A stretch of DNA of 32,534 nucleotides from Armatimonadota bacterium. Its GTDB lineage: Bacteria > Armatimonadota > UBA5829 > DTJY01. The notes beneath the pieces were generated by a model. That model worked only from the letters and a program-made list of their open reading frames with translations, did not search any database and had not been told where the DNA came from. How positions within the stretch are numbered: the first letter of the stretch is position 1; the number at the start of each line of letters is the position of its first letter. The translations under genes and the position numbers were made by a program. The stretch spans positions 1-32,534 of the forward strand of contig JANYKG010000063.1 in NCBI GenBank assembly GCA_025358205.1, written 5' to 3'. This document shows, one piece after another, positions 1-7,467 of the stretch.

Positions 1-51
1 TCCTCGTCCGCTTCTATCCGGAAGGGAGCGGACGAGGACGTCCGCGCTCCC
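1..51. repeat. GC-rich hairpin element (REP-like)
   Basis: Bases 1-12 (TCCTCGTCCGCT) and 27-38 (AGCGGACGAGGA) are perfect reverse complements separated by 14 bases. A competing hairpin pairs 25-33 with 40-50 through a two-base bulge. No T-run follows, so an intrinsic terminator is unlikely unless it acts together with sequence left of the window. The two mutually exclusive folds and the high GC suggest a dispersed palindromic (REP-like) intergenic element. Copy number cannot be judged from one window. Confidence 0.5.
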
Positions 52-70
52 AAAAAATGCGCTCAAGAAG

Positions 71-100
71 TTGACTGAGAGGCAGGTTCTTGGTTAATAT
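71..100 (+). promoter_or_regulatory. Probable promoter of mtaB-hinT
   Basis: TTGACT at 71-76 is followed, 18 bases later, by TAATAT at 95-100. These match the sigma-70-type hexamers at 5 of 6 and 4 of 6 positions. Transcription would start near 106-108 and give a very short leader before mtaB. It is weaker than the rpsU promoter further along. Confidence 0.45.
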
Positions 101-114
101 CAGGTGTCGGGGAA

Positions 115-1374
115 ATGGGGAATATCATGCCAAGAGTTGCGCTTCACACGCTGGGCTGCAAGGTTAACCAGTACGAAACTGAAAAGATCGCAGAGGACTT
201 CCGCGCTCGCGGATTTGAGGAAGCGCCGTTTTCCGGCGTTGCGGATGTCTACGTGATCAACACGTGTACGGTCACAAATACCGCAGACAGCAAGTCACGC
301 CAGGCCGCTCGTGCCGCAGCGCGCCGAAACCCAGGTGCTGCGGTAGTGCTGACCGGGTGCTATGCGGATACCTCTGCAGATCAACTCAGCGAACTCGACG
401 GTATCACCATGGTCATCGGCAACTCCGACAAAAGTCGTCTGGCTCAGATCGTTATCGAGAGTCTGTACCCGGAGATGCCAGGCCGCTCTTCTGTCGAGAC
501 TCATCTTCCCGGAAGAACCCGTGCGCTCCTGAAGGTTCAGGACGGCTGCGATCAGTTCTGCGCGTACTGCGCGGTTCCACTGGCCCGGTCGGTCATGAGC
601 AGTCGCCCGATGGACGAAGCGATCTCAGAAGCCGAGTCGTTGGCGAAAAGAGGGTATAAGGAGATAGTGCTAACCGGCATCAGGTTGGGCAGATACGAAC
701 CCGGACTTGTCGAACTGATTGGCGCGCTTGCCGGCATATCCGGGATCAAGCGCATCAGGCTCAGTTCCATCGAACTCACGGATGTGCCGGACGGCCTGCT
801 GGAACTGATGGCCGATAAACCGAAAATATGTCTGCACCTGCACCTGCCGCTGCAGAGCGGATCCGATGAAGTTCTAGCGCGGATGAACCGTCCGTACACT
901 GCTTTAGAGTTCGAGGCCTTTGCGGCAAAGGCACGCGCGCTGATGCCGAAGATAGGGATAACCACGGATATAATGGTGGGGTTTCCCGGCGAGACCGAGG
1001 CGCAGTTCGAGGAAACGTGCAGCCTGGCACAGCGGGTGAAGTTCTCGCGGTCTCATGTCTTCCCGTTCTCGGTGAGGCCGGGTACTGCAGCGGCTGAGAT
1101 GAAGGACGACGTGTCATCGTCCGAGAAGACCAGGCGCAAGAAGAGGCTGACCGAACTCACGGATGCAAGTATGCGCGAGTTTGCGGAGGGATTAGTGTGT
1201 ACGACGGCCAACGTATTGGTGGAAGGCAAAAAAGTCCAGCCTAGTTTATGGTCAGGACTTACCGATAATTACGTTAGGGTGACGTTCGAGGGTCAGCGCG
1301 GATCGGTCGGCGAGATAGTGGATATCGAGATTGAGTCGGCTGCGGACGGCATCGCTCACGGCAGGCAGGTGTAA
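115..1374 (+). CDS. mtaB: tRNA N6-threonylcarbamoyladenosine methylthiotransferase MtaB
   Basis: This radical-SAM enzyme adds a methylthio group to t6A37 of tRNAs reading ANN codons, a cytoplasmic tRNA maturation step. The 419-residue protein has the full three-domain MTTase layout. The N-terminal UPF0004 domain carries the three cluster-binding cysteines C15 (LGCKVN), C51 (NTCTVTN) and C82 (TGCYA). The radical-SAM core has the CxxxCxxC site C145/C149/C152. A C-terminal TRAM RNA-binding domain lies at roughly 355-419. The LGCKVN and NTCTVTN signatures and the CAYC core fit MtaB better than MiaB or RimO. A second in-frame ATG at 127 has a GGGG stretch just upstream and could be the true start, removing four residues. 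The stop lies two bases before hinT, so the two are surely co-transcribed. Confidence 0.93.
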   Translation: MGNIMPRVALHTLGCKVNQYETEKIAEDFRARGFEEAPFSGVADVYVINTCTVTNTADSKSRQAARAAARRNPGAAVVLTGCYADTSADQLSELDGITMVIGNSDKSRLAQIVIESLYPEMPGRSSVETHLPGRTRALLKVQDGCDQFCAYCAVPLARSVMSSRPMDEAISEAESLAKRGYKEIVLTGIRLGRYEPGLVELIGALAGISGIKRIRLSSIELTDVPDGLLELMADKPKICLHLHLPLQSGSDEVLARMNRPYTALEFEAFAAKARALMPKIGITTDIMVGFPGETEAQFEETCSLAQRVKFSRSHVFPFSVRPGTAAAEMKDDVSSSEKTRRKKRLTELTDASMREFAEGLVCTTANVLVEGKKVQPSLWSGLTDNYVRVTFEGQRGSVGEIVDIEIESAADGIAHGRQV

Positions 1375-1376
1375 GG

Positions 1377-1721
1377 ATGGACGACTGCATTTTTTGCAAG
1401 ATTGCACGGCATGAGATTCCGGCGCAGGTGGTCTATGAAGATGACGACCTGCTGGCGTTCAGGGACTTGAAGCCGGCCGCACCGGTTCATGTGCTGATTA
1501 TCCCGAAGAAGCACATATCCATGCTCACGCATATGACTGAGGAAGACGGCGCGCTCATTGGCAAGGTCATGCTCACCGCGAAGAACCTGGCTGCGAGCTT
1601 GGATGTGGCGGACAGTGGATTCCGTGTGGTGGTCAATCAGGGCGCTCAGGCCGGGCAGAGTGTGTTTCACATTCACTTCCATCTCCTGGGCGGAAGAGCG
1701 ATGTCATGGCCGCCCGGATAA
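1377..1721 (+). CDS. hinT: HIT-family purine nucleoside phosphoramidase (HinT-like)
   Basis: A complete 114-residue HIT protein, the usual length for bacterial HinT. HinT proteins hydrolyse AMP-lysine and other nucleoside phosphoramidates in the cytoplasm. The histidine triad H98-I-H100-F-H102-L-L near the C-terminus supplies the nucleophile. C4 and C7 near the N-terminus (CIFC), together with histidines such as the one in KKHIS, resemble the zinc site of many bacterial members. The ATG follows the mtaB stop by two bases and its ribosome site lies inside the mtaB end. The tail ends in SWPPG, the expected PP-rich C-terminus. A consensus promoter begins six bases after the stop, so transcription restarts there for rpsU. 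Confidence 0.93.
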   Translation: MDDCIFCKIARHEIPAQVVYEDDDLLAFRDLKPAAPVHVLIIPKKHISMLTHMTEEDGALIGKVMLTAKNLAASLDVADSGFRVVVNQGAQAGQSVFHIHFHLLGGRAMSWPPG

Positions 1722-1726
1722 ATCGC

Positions 1727-1756
1727 TTGACAGGATGATCGTCCCGGCGATATAAT
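1727..1756 (+). promoter_or_regulatory. Consensus promoter of the rpsU operon
   Basis: TTGACA (1727-1732) and TATAAT (1751-1756) are both perfect hexamers, 18 bases apart. Initiation near 1763 would give a leader of about 118 bases before rpsU (to 1880). The leader contains an A/T run (ACTTTTTTTA, about 1844-1853) but I see no convincing stem before it, so attenuation is not claimed. A promoter this strong suits a ribosomal-protein operon. Confidence 0.85.
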
Positions 1757-1880
1757 AACAGCTAATCTGAAGGCATGCGGCTGGACTCCGCCGTACACTA
1801 TCTGTTATTGCAGGGAAAAAGGCGTCGCATAGCTTCGGGCAAACTTTTTTTAGAAGGCTACGGTAGAGGGGGGAAATTAC

Positions 1881-2075
1881 TTGGCGCAGGTCCAGGTACG
1901 AGATAACGAGTCAATTGACAGCGCATTGAGGCGTTTCAAAAAAGAACTGGAGCAGACCGGCATCCTCAGGGAGGTCCGGGAGCATCAGCATTACGAAAAG
2001 CCGAGCGACAAAAAGCGCAAGGCCGAGGCGGCACGCAAGCGTAAGATACAGCGAGCCAACCGCACAAACGACTGA
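1881..2075 (+). CDS. rpsU: 30S ribosomal protein S21
   Basis: A 64-residue basic protein with the S21 pattern: a short strand, SIDSALRRFKKELEQTGIL, then a long Lys/Arg-rich helix ending in KRKIQRANR. S21 binds the 30S platform near the anti-Shine-Dalgarno end of 16S rRNA and helps initiation. The start is TTG at 1881, supported by a strong GAGGGGGG ribosome site at 1866-1873 with 7 bases of spacing; no ATG is available at this position. It is the first gene of a long operon, as in Firmicutes where rpsU is followed by yqeY. Confidence 0.95.
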   Translation: MAQVQVRDNESIDSALRRFKKELEQTGILREVREHQHYEKPSDKKRKAEAARKRKIQRANRTND

Positions 2076-2114
2076 TCCAGCACGACGCCGGGCAGATCGC
2101 GAGGCAATGCCGTT

Positions 2115-2567
2115 ATGTTGCGTGAACGATTAGACAACGATCTGACAACCGCAATGAAATCGAGGGATTCGCTCCGGGTATCCGTTCTGAGGATGATCCG
2201 GAGCGAAATCCGTTATAGGGAGATTGAGCAAGGCTCACCCCTGAACGATGAAGAGATAGCTCAGGTTGTGATAAAAGAGGCGAAGAAACGTCGTGATTCC
2301 ATTGAGCAGTTCACCAATGGAGGGCGTCAGGACTTGGCCGACAAAGAGACCGCAGAGCTAGCCATCCTTTCCGCTTATCTCCCCGATCAACTCGATGAGG
2401 CTGCAGTCACAAACATCGTGCAAGAGGTGATCTCGGAGTTGCGCCCAATGTCCAAGGCTGACAAGGGCAAAGTCATGAGCGCGCTGATGCCCAAAGTGAG
2501 GGGCAAGGCGGATGGCGCTATGGTGAGCCGCATAGTGGACGGGCTGCTCTCAGGCAATTCCGCATAA
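2115..2567 (+). CDS. yqeY: GatB/YqeY domain-containing protein
   Basis: A 150-residue protein of the YqeY family, the all-helical fold also found as the C-terminal tail of the GatB amidotransferase subunit. The family is thought to bind tRNA but its role is not settled. Recognisable features are the N-terminal LDNDLTTAMKSRDSLRVSVL, the RDSIEQF segment, and YLPDQL followed by the helical region ending in VRGKADGAMVSRIV, all in the usual order and at full length. A GAGG site lies 10 bases before the ATG. The stop is one base before pgpH. Confidence 0.92.
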   Translation: MLRERLDNDLTTAMKSRDSLRVSVLRMIRSEIRYREIEQGSPLNDEEIAQVVIKEAKKRRDSIEQFTNGGRQDLADKETAELAILSAYLPDQLDEAAVTNIVQEVISELRPMSKADKGKVMSALMPKVRGKADGAMVSRIVDGLLSGNSA

Positions 2568-2568
2568 T

Positions 2569-4749
2569 ATGGCTTTTATACGTTTCCCCGCCAGAGCCGG
2601 GCACAGCAAAAAGGAAAAGGAACGGAAGCGATTGGCGTTTTCCCGCCCATCGGGGCTACGTCTTGCGCTGGGTGTCGGCACCGTTCTCATCCTATCATTT
2701 CTTATCTCCATGCATCTTCTTCCAGCCAAGGTCACATGGCATGTGGGCGACACCAGCACTGAGGAGATTCGCGCCCACCGCGCAGTCCGCTACATAGACG
2801 AGGTTGAGACGGAACGTCTGCGCGAGGAAGCGGTGTCACGAGTCGGCAAGGTGTACCAGACCAACTCCGATGCCGCAGAATCTATCGCAAATATCTTCGC
2901 CACACTGCAGCGCGCCAGACTGAATCCATCACTGCATTCACCTCAATCCAAGCTTGATTTTGTCCGCCGCAGCTTGTCTATCGAGGTTAATAACGACGCC
3001 CTTGCGGCTCTTCTTTCGCTTGATTCCAGATCATTTGACCGCTCGGAGCTTTACAGCAAGCAGGTGGTCGGCGAAGTCATGGATCGTGAGATACGAGACG
3101 CAGCCGATTTGCGACAGGCTCGCGTGAAGTTCCGTCAGCAGTTGGGCGAATATCTCGGCCACGCAAAGTATGCCGCTTTCGTAGGAGACATCGGTAGCAG
3201 CGCAATAGTTCCCAACCGCATATATGATGCCGCCGCCACCGAACAAGCCAGGGATAAGGCCAGACGCAGCTTTCCCCAGCAGTACCGGCAGATATATCTG
3301 GGCGACGTGGTCATAGAGAAGGGCGAAGTGGTCACGCCCGAGCATATGGACAAGTTTGTGGCTCTTGGCCTGAGCCATCCGCGGATTGATTACATCTCTG
3401 TCATGTGCATCACTCTCCTGATTATCTGCATTGTTGTTTTTGTTATCATCTATCTCGCGCGGTATCACTCCACAATAATGGGTTCCACCAAACTGCTTCT
3501 CCTGTTATCGCTGATCGTGGTGGTCAGCGTATTGGGTCTGAAGCTCGGGGGCGCCATGCTGGGGATCAAGCTCAGTGGGGCGCAGGTCGGGTACTTCTCT
3601 ATGATATGGACCGCCACTGCCGGCATGCTCACAGCTATTCTGCTCGATCCGCAGCTTGCCGTGCTGATAGTCGCCCTGCTATCAACCACGTCCGGGCTGG
3701 CCATGAGCCATGACTTACGATGGGCGCTGGCGGCATTGGTGAGCAGTCTTGTGGCCATCTACGCGGTCTCAGACATTCGACACAGAGCGGACGTTATTCG
3801 CGCGGGTATTGCGGTATCCGGCGCGAATCTGGCGATGGTCTGGCTGATAGGGCGCATAGCAGGTGATGATTTCAGCGAACTCATGGTTGGGTCGGCTTGG
3901 GCGGTGGCCGGAGGATTTGCATCCATTGTTCTGTTCTGGCTGGGTACCGCTGCTATGGAGAAACCGTTTGGGATAACCACGCATATTCGCCTCCTCGAAC
4001 TTTCAGATACTAACACCCCCATGCTGAAAAGGTTGCTTATGGAGGCGCCTGGAACATACAGTCACAGCATCTTTGTGGGCAACATAGCGTCAGCGGCAGC
4101 CGAAGCGGTGGGTGCGGACGAACTGCTTGTCAGGGTGGCATCCTACTACCACGACGTTGGCAAGATGCGGCGGCCTCATTTCTTTGTCGAGAATCAGTAT
4201 GTGGAAAACGCTCATGACAACCTGAACCCATCGCTGAGCGCGCTGGTGATCCGTTCGCACACGAAGGATGGGCTGGAACTGGCGCTGGAGTACAAACTTC
4301 CGCCGTTGATCTGCGAACTGATGATGCAGCACCACGGCACCGGCCTTGTCCGATATTTCTATCATCAGGCGGCGGGCGAAGAAGAGAACGGCGGGTCGTT
4401 GGCGCTGGAACAGCAGTTCCGTTATGATGGCACCAAACCGCAGACCAAGGAAGCCGCAATACTTCTGTTGGCGGACGCGGTCGAGGCAGCTTCCCGGACT
4501 CTGTCGAAACCCAACCTGGGCCAGATAGAGGCTATGGTGGACGATATCATCGCAGAGAAACTGATGGATGGACAGTTGGACGAATCCGATCTTACATTCA
4601 AGGATATGAGCAGGATTCGTGATTCGTTTATTAGAACATTAACCAGTATGCTGCATGCCCGCATTGAGTACCCGGAGTTGCCTGCGGAGGCCAAGAAGAC
4701 CATTGGAAACGGAAGTGCTGGTAAGGAACTCTCAGACGGAACCGGTTGA
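2569..4749 (+). CDS. pgpH: 7TM-HD family membrane phosphodiesterase (PgpH-like)
   Basis: A 726-residue membrane protein with PgpH architecture. PgpH of Listeria hydrolyses cyclic di-AMP; by homology this is a candidate c-di-AMP phosphodiesterase (substrate inferred). A single membrane segment lies near residues 28-48, followed by a large extracytoplasmic 7TMR-HDED region to about 275, then seven membrane segments (about 275-470) and a cytoplasmic HD domain. Metal ligands visible are H499 (YSHSIF), H528-D529 (YYHDVGK) and the later QHHGTGL motif. It follows yqeY by one base. In Firmicutes phoH usually lies just upstream; it is absent here. The gene overlaps ybeY by 47 bases under the start chosen for ybeY. 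Confidence 0.92.
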   Translation: MAFIRFPARAGHSKKEKERKRLAFSRPSGLRLALGVGTVLILSFLISMHLLPAKVTWHVGDTSTEEIRAHRAVRYIDEVETERLREEAVSRVGKVYQTNSDAAESIANIFATLQRARLNPSLHSPQSKLDFVRRSLSIEVNNDALAALLSLDSRSFDRSELYSKQVVGEVMDREIRDAADLRQARVKFRQQLGEYLGHAKYAAFVGDIGSSAIVPNRIYDAAATEQARDKARRSFPQQYRQIYLGDVVIEKGEVVTPEHMDKFVALGLSHPRIDYISVMCITLLIICIVVFVIIYLARYHSTIMGSTKLLLLLSLIVVVSVLGLKLGGAMLGIKLSGAQVGYFSMIWTATAGMLTAILLDPQLAVLIVALLSTTSGLAMSHDLRWALAALVSSLVAIYAVSDIRHRADVIRAGIAVSGANLAMVWLIGRIAGDDFSELMVGSAWAVAGGFASIVLFWLGTAAMEKPFGITTHIRLLELSDTNTPMLKRLLMEAPGTYSHSIFVGNIASAAAEAVGADELLVRVASYYHDVGKMRRPHFFVENQYVENAHDNLNPSLSALVIRSHTKDGLELALEYKLPPLICELMMQHHGTGLVRYFYHQAAGEEENGGSLALEQQFRYDGTKPQTKEAAILLLADAVEAASRTLSKPNLGQIEAMVDDIIAEKLMDGQLDESDLTFKDMSRIRDSFIRTLTSMLHARIEYPELPAEAKKTIGNGSAGKELSDGTG

Positions 4750-5155
4750 TGAGAACCGTCTGACCTGCGTTGTCGAGAAGATCCTTGAATTGGAGGATTT
4801 CGGTAAACCTGCCGAAATAAGTATAGTGCTGACCGGTGACGAGGAAGTACGGATTCTGAACCGGGACTATCGCGGCAAGGACTGCCCGACGGACGTGCTC
4901 TCGTTTTGCCAGCTTGAGGGCGAACCGTTTGCCCCGAGTGTCGGCGGGCTGGTGGAGCTTGGCGATGTGGTGATCTCCGTGGATACCGCGCGAAGGCAGT
5001 CGCTGGAACACGGTCACTCGTTGCAGACTGAGATTGACGTGTTGACTATACACGCGATGCTGCATCTGCTTGGTTACGATCACGAAGACGATGAAGAGGC
5101 CGAGGTTATGCAGTCGCGTGAATCGGCAATACTGGAAGAAGTAAATCATGGATGA
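4703..5155 (+). CDS. ybeY: Endoribonuclease YbeY (16S rRNA maturation)
   Basis: A zinc-dependent endoribonuclease for 16S rRNA 3'-end processing and ribosome quality control. The catalytic motif HAMLHLLGYDH matches the family HxxxHxxGxxH zinc site, and the DVLSF segment typical of the family is present. The reading frame is open from an ATG at 4655, but that would add a basic, non-homologous stretch. TTG at 4703 gives METEVLVRN, the expected beginning, with a GGAGG 12 bases upstream (long spacing). GTG at 4715 is another candidate. The 5' end overlaps pgpH and the stop overlaps the next ATG by 8 bases, indicating translational coupling. Function is certain, start is not. Confidence 0.9.
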   Translation: METEVLVRNSQTEPVDENRLTCVVEKILELEDFGKPAEISIVLTGDEEVRILNRDYRGKDCPTDVLSFCQLEGEPFAPSVGGLVELGDVVISVDTARRQSLEHGHSLQTEIDVLTIHAMLHLLGYDHEDDEEAEVMQSRESAILEEVNHG

Positions 5156-5978
5156 GTCGCCTAAGCCGAATATCGAACCCGAGATTCGGGACTTCGAAGA
5201 CCCGCCGCCTAAGTTGTGGGCAAGGTCGCCTGTTGAGGGATTCAAGTACGCCATAGACGGTATCCTGGATGTATTCCGCACGCAGAAGCACATGCGTTTC
5301 CACTTCGTCACCATGGTGCTTGTGCTCCTGGTGGCCCTGCTGTTCGACCTGAGTAAGGGCGACATTCTGATACTCGTTTTCGTGGTTTCGCTGGTGCTTA
5401 TATCCGAGATGTTCAACACGGCCATAGAGGCGGTGGTGGACATGGTGGTGCAGTCATATCATCCGCTTGCCAAGTTCGCCAAAGACGCCGCTGCAGGTGC
5501 GGTGCTGATAGCCACTGCGACGGCGGTGTTGGTAGGATTTATGCTTTCGGTTGGCGATACCAAGTCGCTCAGCGGCAACCTGACCGAACTGCGACCTGAA
5601 TCGCAGGGCAGCCTGGGTAAAGTGGTCCTGACGGGTATAATACTGCTTGTGGTGGTGACCATGGCCAAGATATTGGGAACCAAGGGCAAACTACTGAAGG
5701 GTGGTATAGTCAGCGGCCACACGGCGTTTGGCTTCTTCCTGGCGGCTACAATACTCTTTGTCTCCAGAAATACGGTTGCCGCCATTCTTGGCATACTCAT
5801 GGCCTTGCTGATCGCGCAGAGCAGGGTTGAGGCGAAGATACATTCGCTGCAGGAAGTTATCATTGGCGCCATCGTTGCCATGCTTCTGACTGCGGTTGTA
5901 TACTGGTTCCCTGGACTATGGGCCAGTATTAGCCACGCGTTTCCCATACTTGGAGGAGTTTTCTTTCTTGGATACTGA
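5148..5978 (+). CDS. DgkA-type lipid kinase fused to a PAP2 phosphatase
   Basis: 276 residues with two membrane enzymes in one chain. Residues about 25-135 are a DgkA/undecaprenol-kinase domain with E87-MFN90-TAIE94-AVVD and the K112-D113-AAAGAV motif. Residues about 155-265 are a PAP2-like phosphatase with SGH (189-191), then SR (225-226) and H232 in the R-x5-H arrangement; the usual following acid is Glu236. DgkA enzymes phosphorylate undecaprenol or diacylglycerol with ATP, and PAP2 enzymes remove phosphate from such lipids, so the protein could set the balance of undecaprenol and its phosphate for wall synthesis (inference). The first PAP2 motif (KxxxxxxRP) is not obvious. It overlaps ybeY by 8 bases and the next gene by 11. 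Confidence 0.85.
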   Translation: MDESPKPNIEPEIRDFEDPPPKLWARSPVEGFKYAIDGILDVFRTQKHMRFHFVTMVLVLLVALLFDLSKGDILILVFVVSLVLISEMFNTAIEAVVDMVVQSYHPLAKFAKDAAAGAVLIATATAVLVGFMLSVGDTKSLSGNLTELRPESQGSLGKVVLTGIILLVVVTMAKILGTKGKLLKGGIVSGHTAFGFFLAATILFVSRNTVAAILGILMALLIAQSRVEAKIHSLQEVIIGAIVAMLLTAVVYWFPGLWASISHAFPILGGVFFLGY

Positions 5979-7338
5979 AGGCGACCCATTCCAACTCGTA
6001 TCTCTACATTTTCCGTGGAACGTGGTTCTGGTATTCGCACTAATACTAGTCAGCGCTTTCTTTGCAATGGCTGAGATAGCGTTGGTTTCGGTGCGCAAGA
6101 CCCGCATCAGGCAGTTGGTGGAGGAGAAGGTTCCTCATGCCAGAACGGTGCAGCGTCTCATCGAAAACCCCACCCGCATCCTCGCCACGGCGCAAATAGG
6201 CATCACACTTGTTGCGTTTTTCGCGTCGGCGGCTGGAGCGGTGACCATGGCCGAACCCATAGCCAAGATTCTACACCGCATACCTCTAAGCTTTGTGTCT
6301 GAAAATGCAAGCAGCATTGCGGTGATACTCATCACGCTCATCCTCGGCTTTTTCACGCTTGTCATCGGCGAGATTTCGCCCAAGAGCCTGGCGTTGCAGC
6401 AGGCGGAGCGGATAGCGCTGTGGGTAGCAGGGCCGTTGACACTGCTCGCCGCGCTGGCCTCGCCGTTCGTAAAGCTTATCACATGGAGCAGCAATTTACT
6501 AATTAGGCCGTTCGGTGGAACTGCCAGCTTTGCGCCGCCGATCCTCAGTGAAGAAGAACTGAAAATGCTGGTGGAGGCGGGCGAGGAAGACGGTGTCATC
6601 GAGGAAGAAGAACGCGAGATGATTCACTCCATCTTCGAGTTCACCGATACCGTAGTCCGAAAAGTCATGACCCCTCGCACAGACATAAAGGCTGTCGAAA
6701 TGAACGAGTCCGTGACCGAAATGCTGGAAGTCATCATGGATCAGGGCCACTCGCGCGTGCCGGTGTACGAGGAGACTGTTGACAACATCGTTGGCATAGT
6801 ACACGCCAAGGACCTGCTGAAGGCGATTCACGAGAACGGCAAGGCAGTGGCCATAAAAGAACTCATGCGCCCGCCCTATGTCATACCTGAGAACAAGAAG
6901 GTTGATGAACTGCTGGCCGAGTTCAAGAAGCGCAAGACACAAATGGCAATTGTTGTTGATGAATATGGTGGCACCGCCGGATTGGTGACAGTGGAAGATC
7001 TGATAGAGGAGATCGTCGGCGACATAATGGATGAGTACGACATGGAAGAGCCGATGCTGGTAACCATAGACGCGAACACCGTGATCGTGGACTCGCGAAT
7101 GCCCATTGATGAGGTCAACGAGCAGATGGAGATCAGCCTGCCGGATGAGGAGTTCGACACCATCGGAGGCTTTGTCTTCGGCGTGCTTGGCAGAGAAGCG
7201 CTGCAGGGCGAGCAGATCGAGTATGACGGTGTGACCCTCGTCGTCGAGAAGACCGACGGTCGCCGCATAGAAAAGATCAAGATCGTCCGCTCCGAACCCA
7301 CGCTTCTGGAGCTATCCGAGGACGAGGTGGACGAGTAG
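5968..7338 (+). CDS. CNNM/CorC-type hemolysin-family membrane protein with CBS pair
   Basis: 456 residues from the TTG at 5968, chosen because GGAGGAG at 5952-5958 lies 9 bases upstream; a longer frame from 5896 runs back inside the preceding gene and has no such site. Domains in order are a DUF21 transmembrane region (about 15-190), two CBS motifs (about 205-345, with VMTPRTDI and GHSRVPVY in the first and VVDEYGGTAGLVTVEDL in the second) and a CorC_HlyC domain (about 360-440). The family is linked to magnesium and cobalt efflux or resistance. In proteobacteria a CorC gene often follows ybeY, which matches its place here. The C-terminus is acidic. It ends the operon; a heptad-repeat region follows. 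Confidence 0.9.
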   Translation: MDTEGDPFQLVSLHFPWNVVLVFALILVSAFFAMAEIALVSVRKTRIRQLVEEKVPHARTVQRLIENPTRILATAQIGITLVAFFASAAGAVTMAEPIAKILHRIPLSFVSENASSIAVILITLILGFFTLVIGEISPKSLALQQAERIALWVAGPLTLLAALASPFVKLITWSSNLLIRPFGGTASFAPPILSEEELKMLVEAGEEDGVIEEEEREMIHSIFEFTDTVVRKVMTPRTDIKAVEMNESVTEMLEVIMDQGHSRVPVYEETVDNIVGIVHAKDLLKAIHENGKAVAIKELMRPPYVIPENKKVDELLAEFKKRKTQMAIVVDEYGGTAGLVTVEDLIEEIVGDIMDEYDMEEPMLVTIDANTVIVDSRMPIDEVNEQMEISLPDEEFDTIGGFVFGVLGREALQGEQIEYDGVTLVVEKTDGRRIEKIKIVRSEPTLLELSEDEVDE

Positions 7339-7342
7339 GCCC

Positions 7343-7461
7343 ATTTCGGAGTTCGGATTGCGGACTGCTGATTTCGGATTGTTCGGATCTGCGTTGGATG
7401 TTGAGAGTTGAGCGTTGAACGTTTCCGGCATCAACTCTCAACCATCAGCCATCAACAATTC
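7343..7461. repeat. Heptad-periodic intergenic repeat, 17 units in phase
   Basis: Nearly the whole gap between the convergent corC-like and pheA genes can be cut into 17 consecutive 7-base units in one phase. The first part uses ATTCGG-type units (atttcgg, agttcgg, attgcgg, atttcgg). The middle uses NGTTGAG-type units (tgttgag, agttgag, cgttgaa). The last part uses NNNATCA/NNCTCA-type units (ggcatca, actctca, accatca, gccatca). The units are degenerate, so this is not a simple microsatellite. The second and third blocks are complementary and form the hairpin listed separately. It resembles in style the STRR heptamers known from heterocystous cyanobacteria. Confidence 0.75.
7400..7442. terminator. 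Hairpin between convergent genes, possible bidirectional terminator
   Basis: GTTGAGAGTTGA (7400-7411) and TCAACTCTCAAC (7431-7442) are perfect 12-base inverted repeats with a 19-base loop. They lie between the converging corC-like (+) and pheA (-) genes. There is no T-run on either side, so intrinsic termination is only a possibility. The arms are made of the 7-base units described above. Confidence 0.4.
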
Positions 7462-7467
7462 CCTGGC

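Noticed and set aside
1757-1880. Riboswitch or attenuator in the rpsU leader
   Set aside because: A T-run is present but I found no stable stem before it and no known aptamer core.
4631-5443. 270-codon minus-strand frame across ybeY and the DgkA-PAP2 gene
   Set aside because: It opposes three genes with clear motifs and shows no domain; shadow frame.
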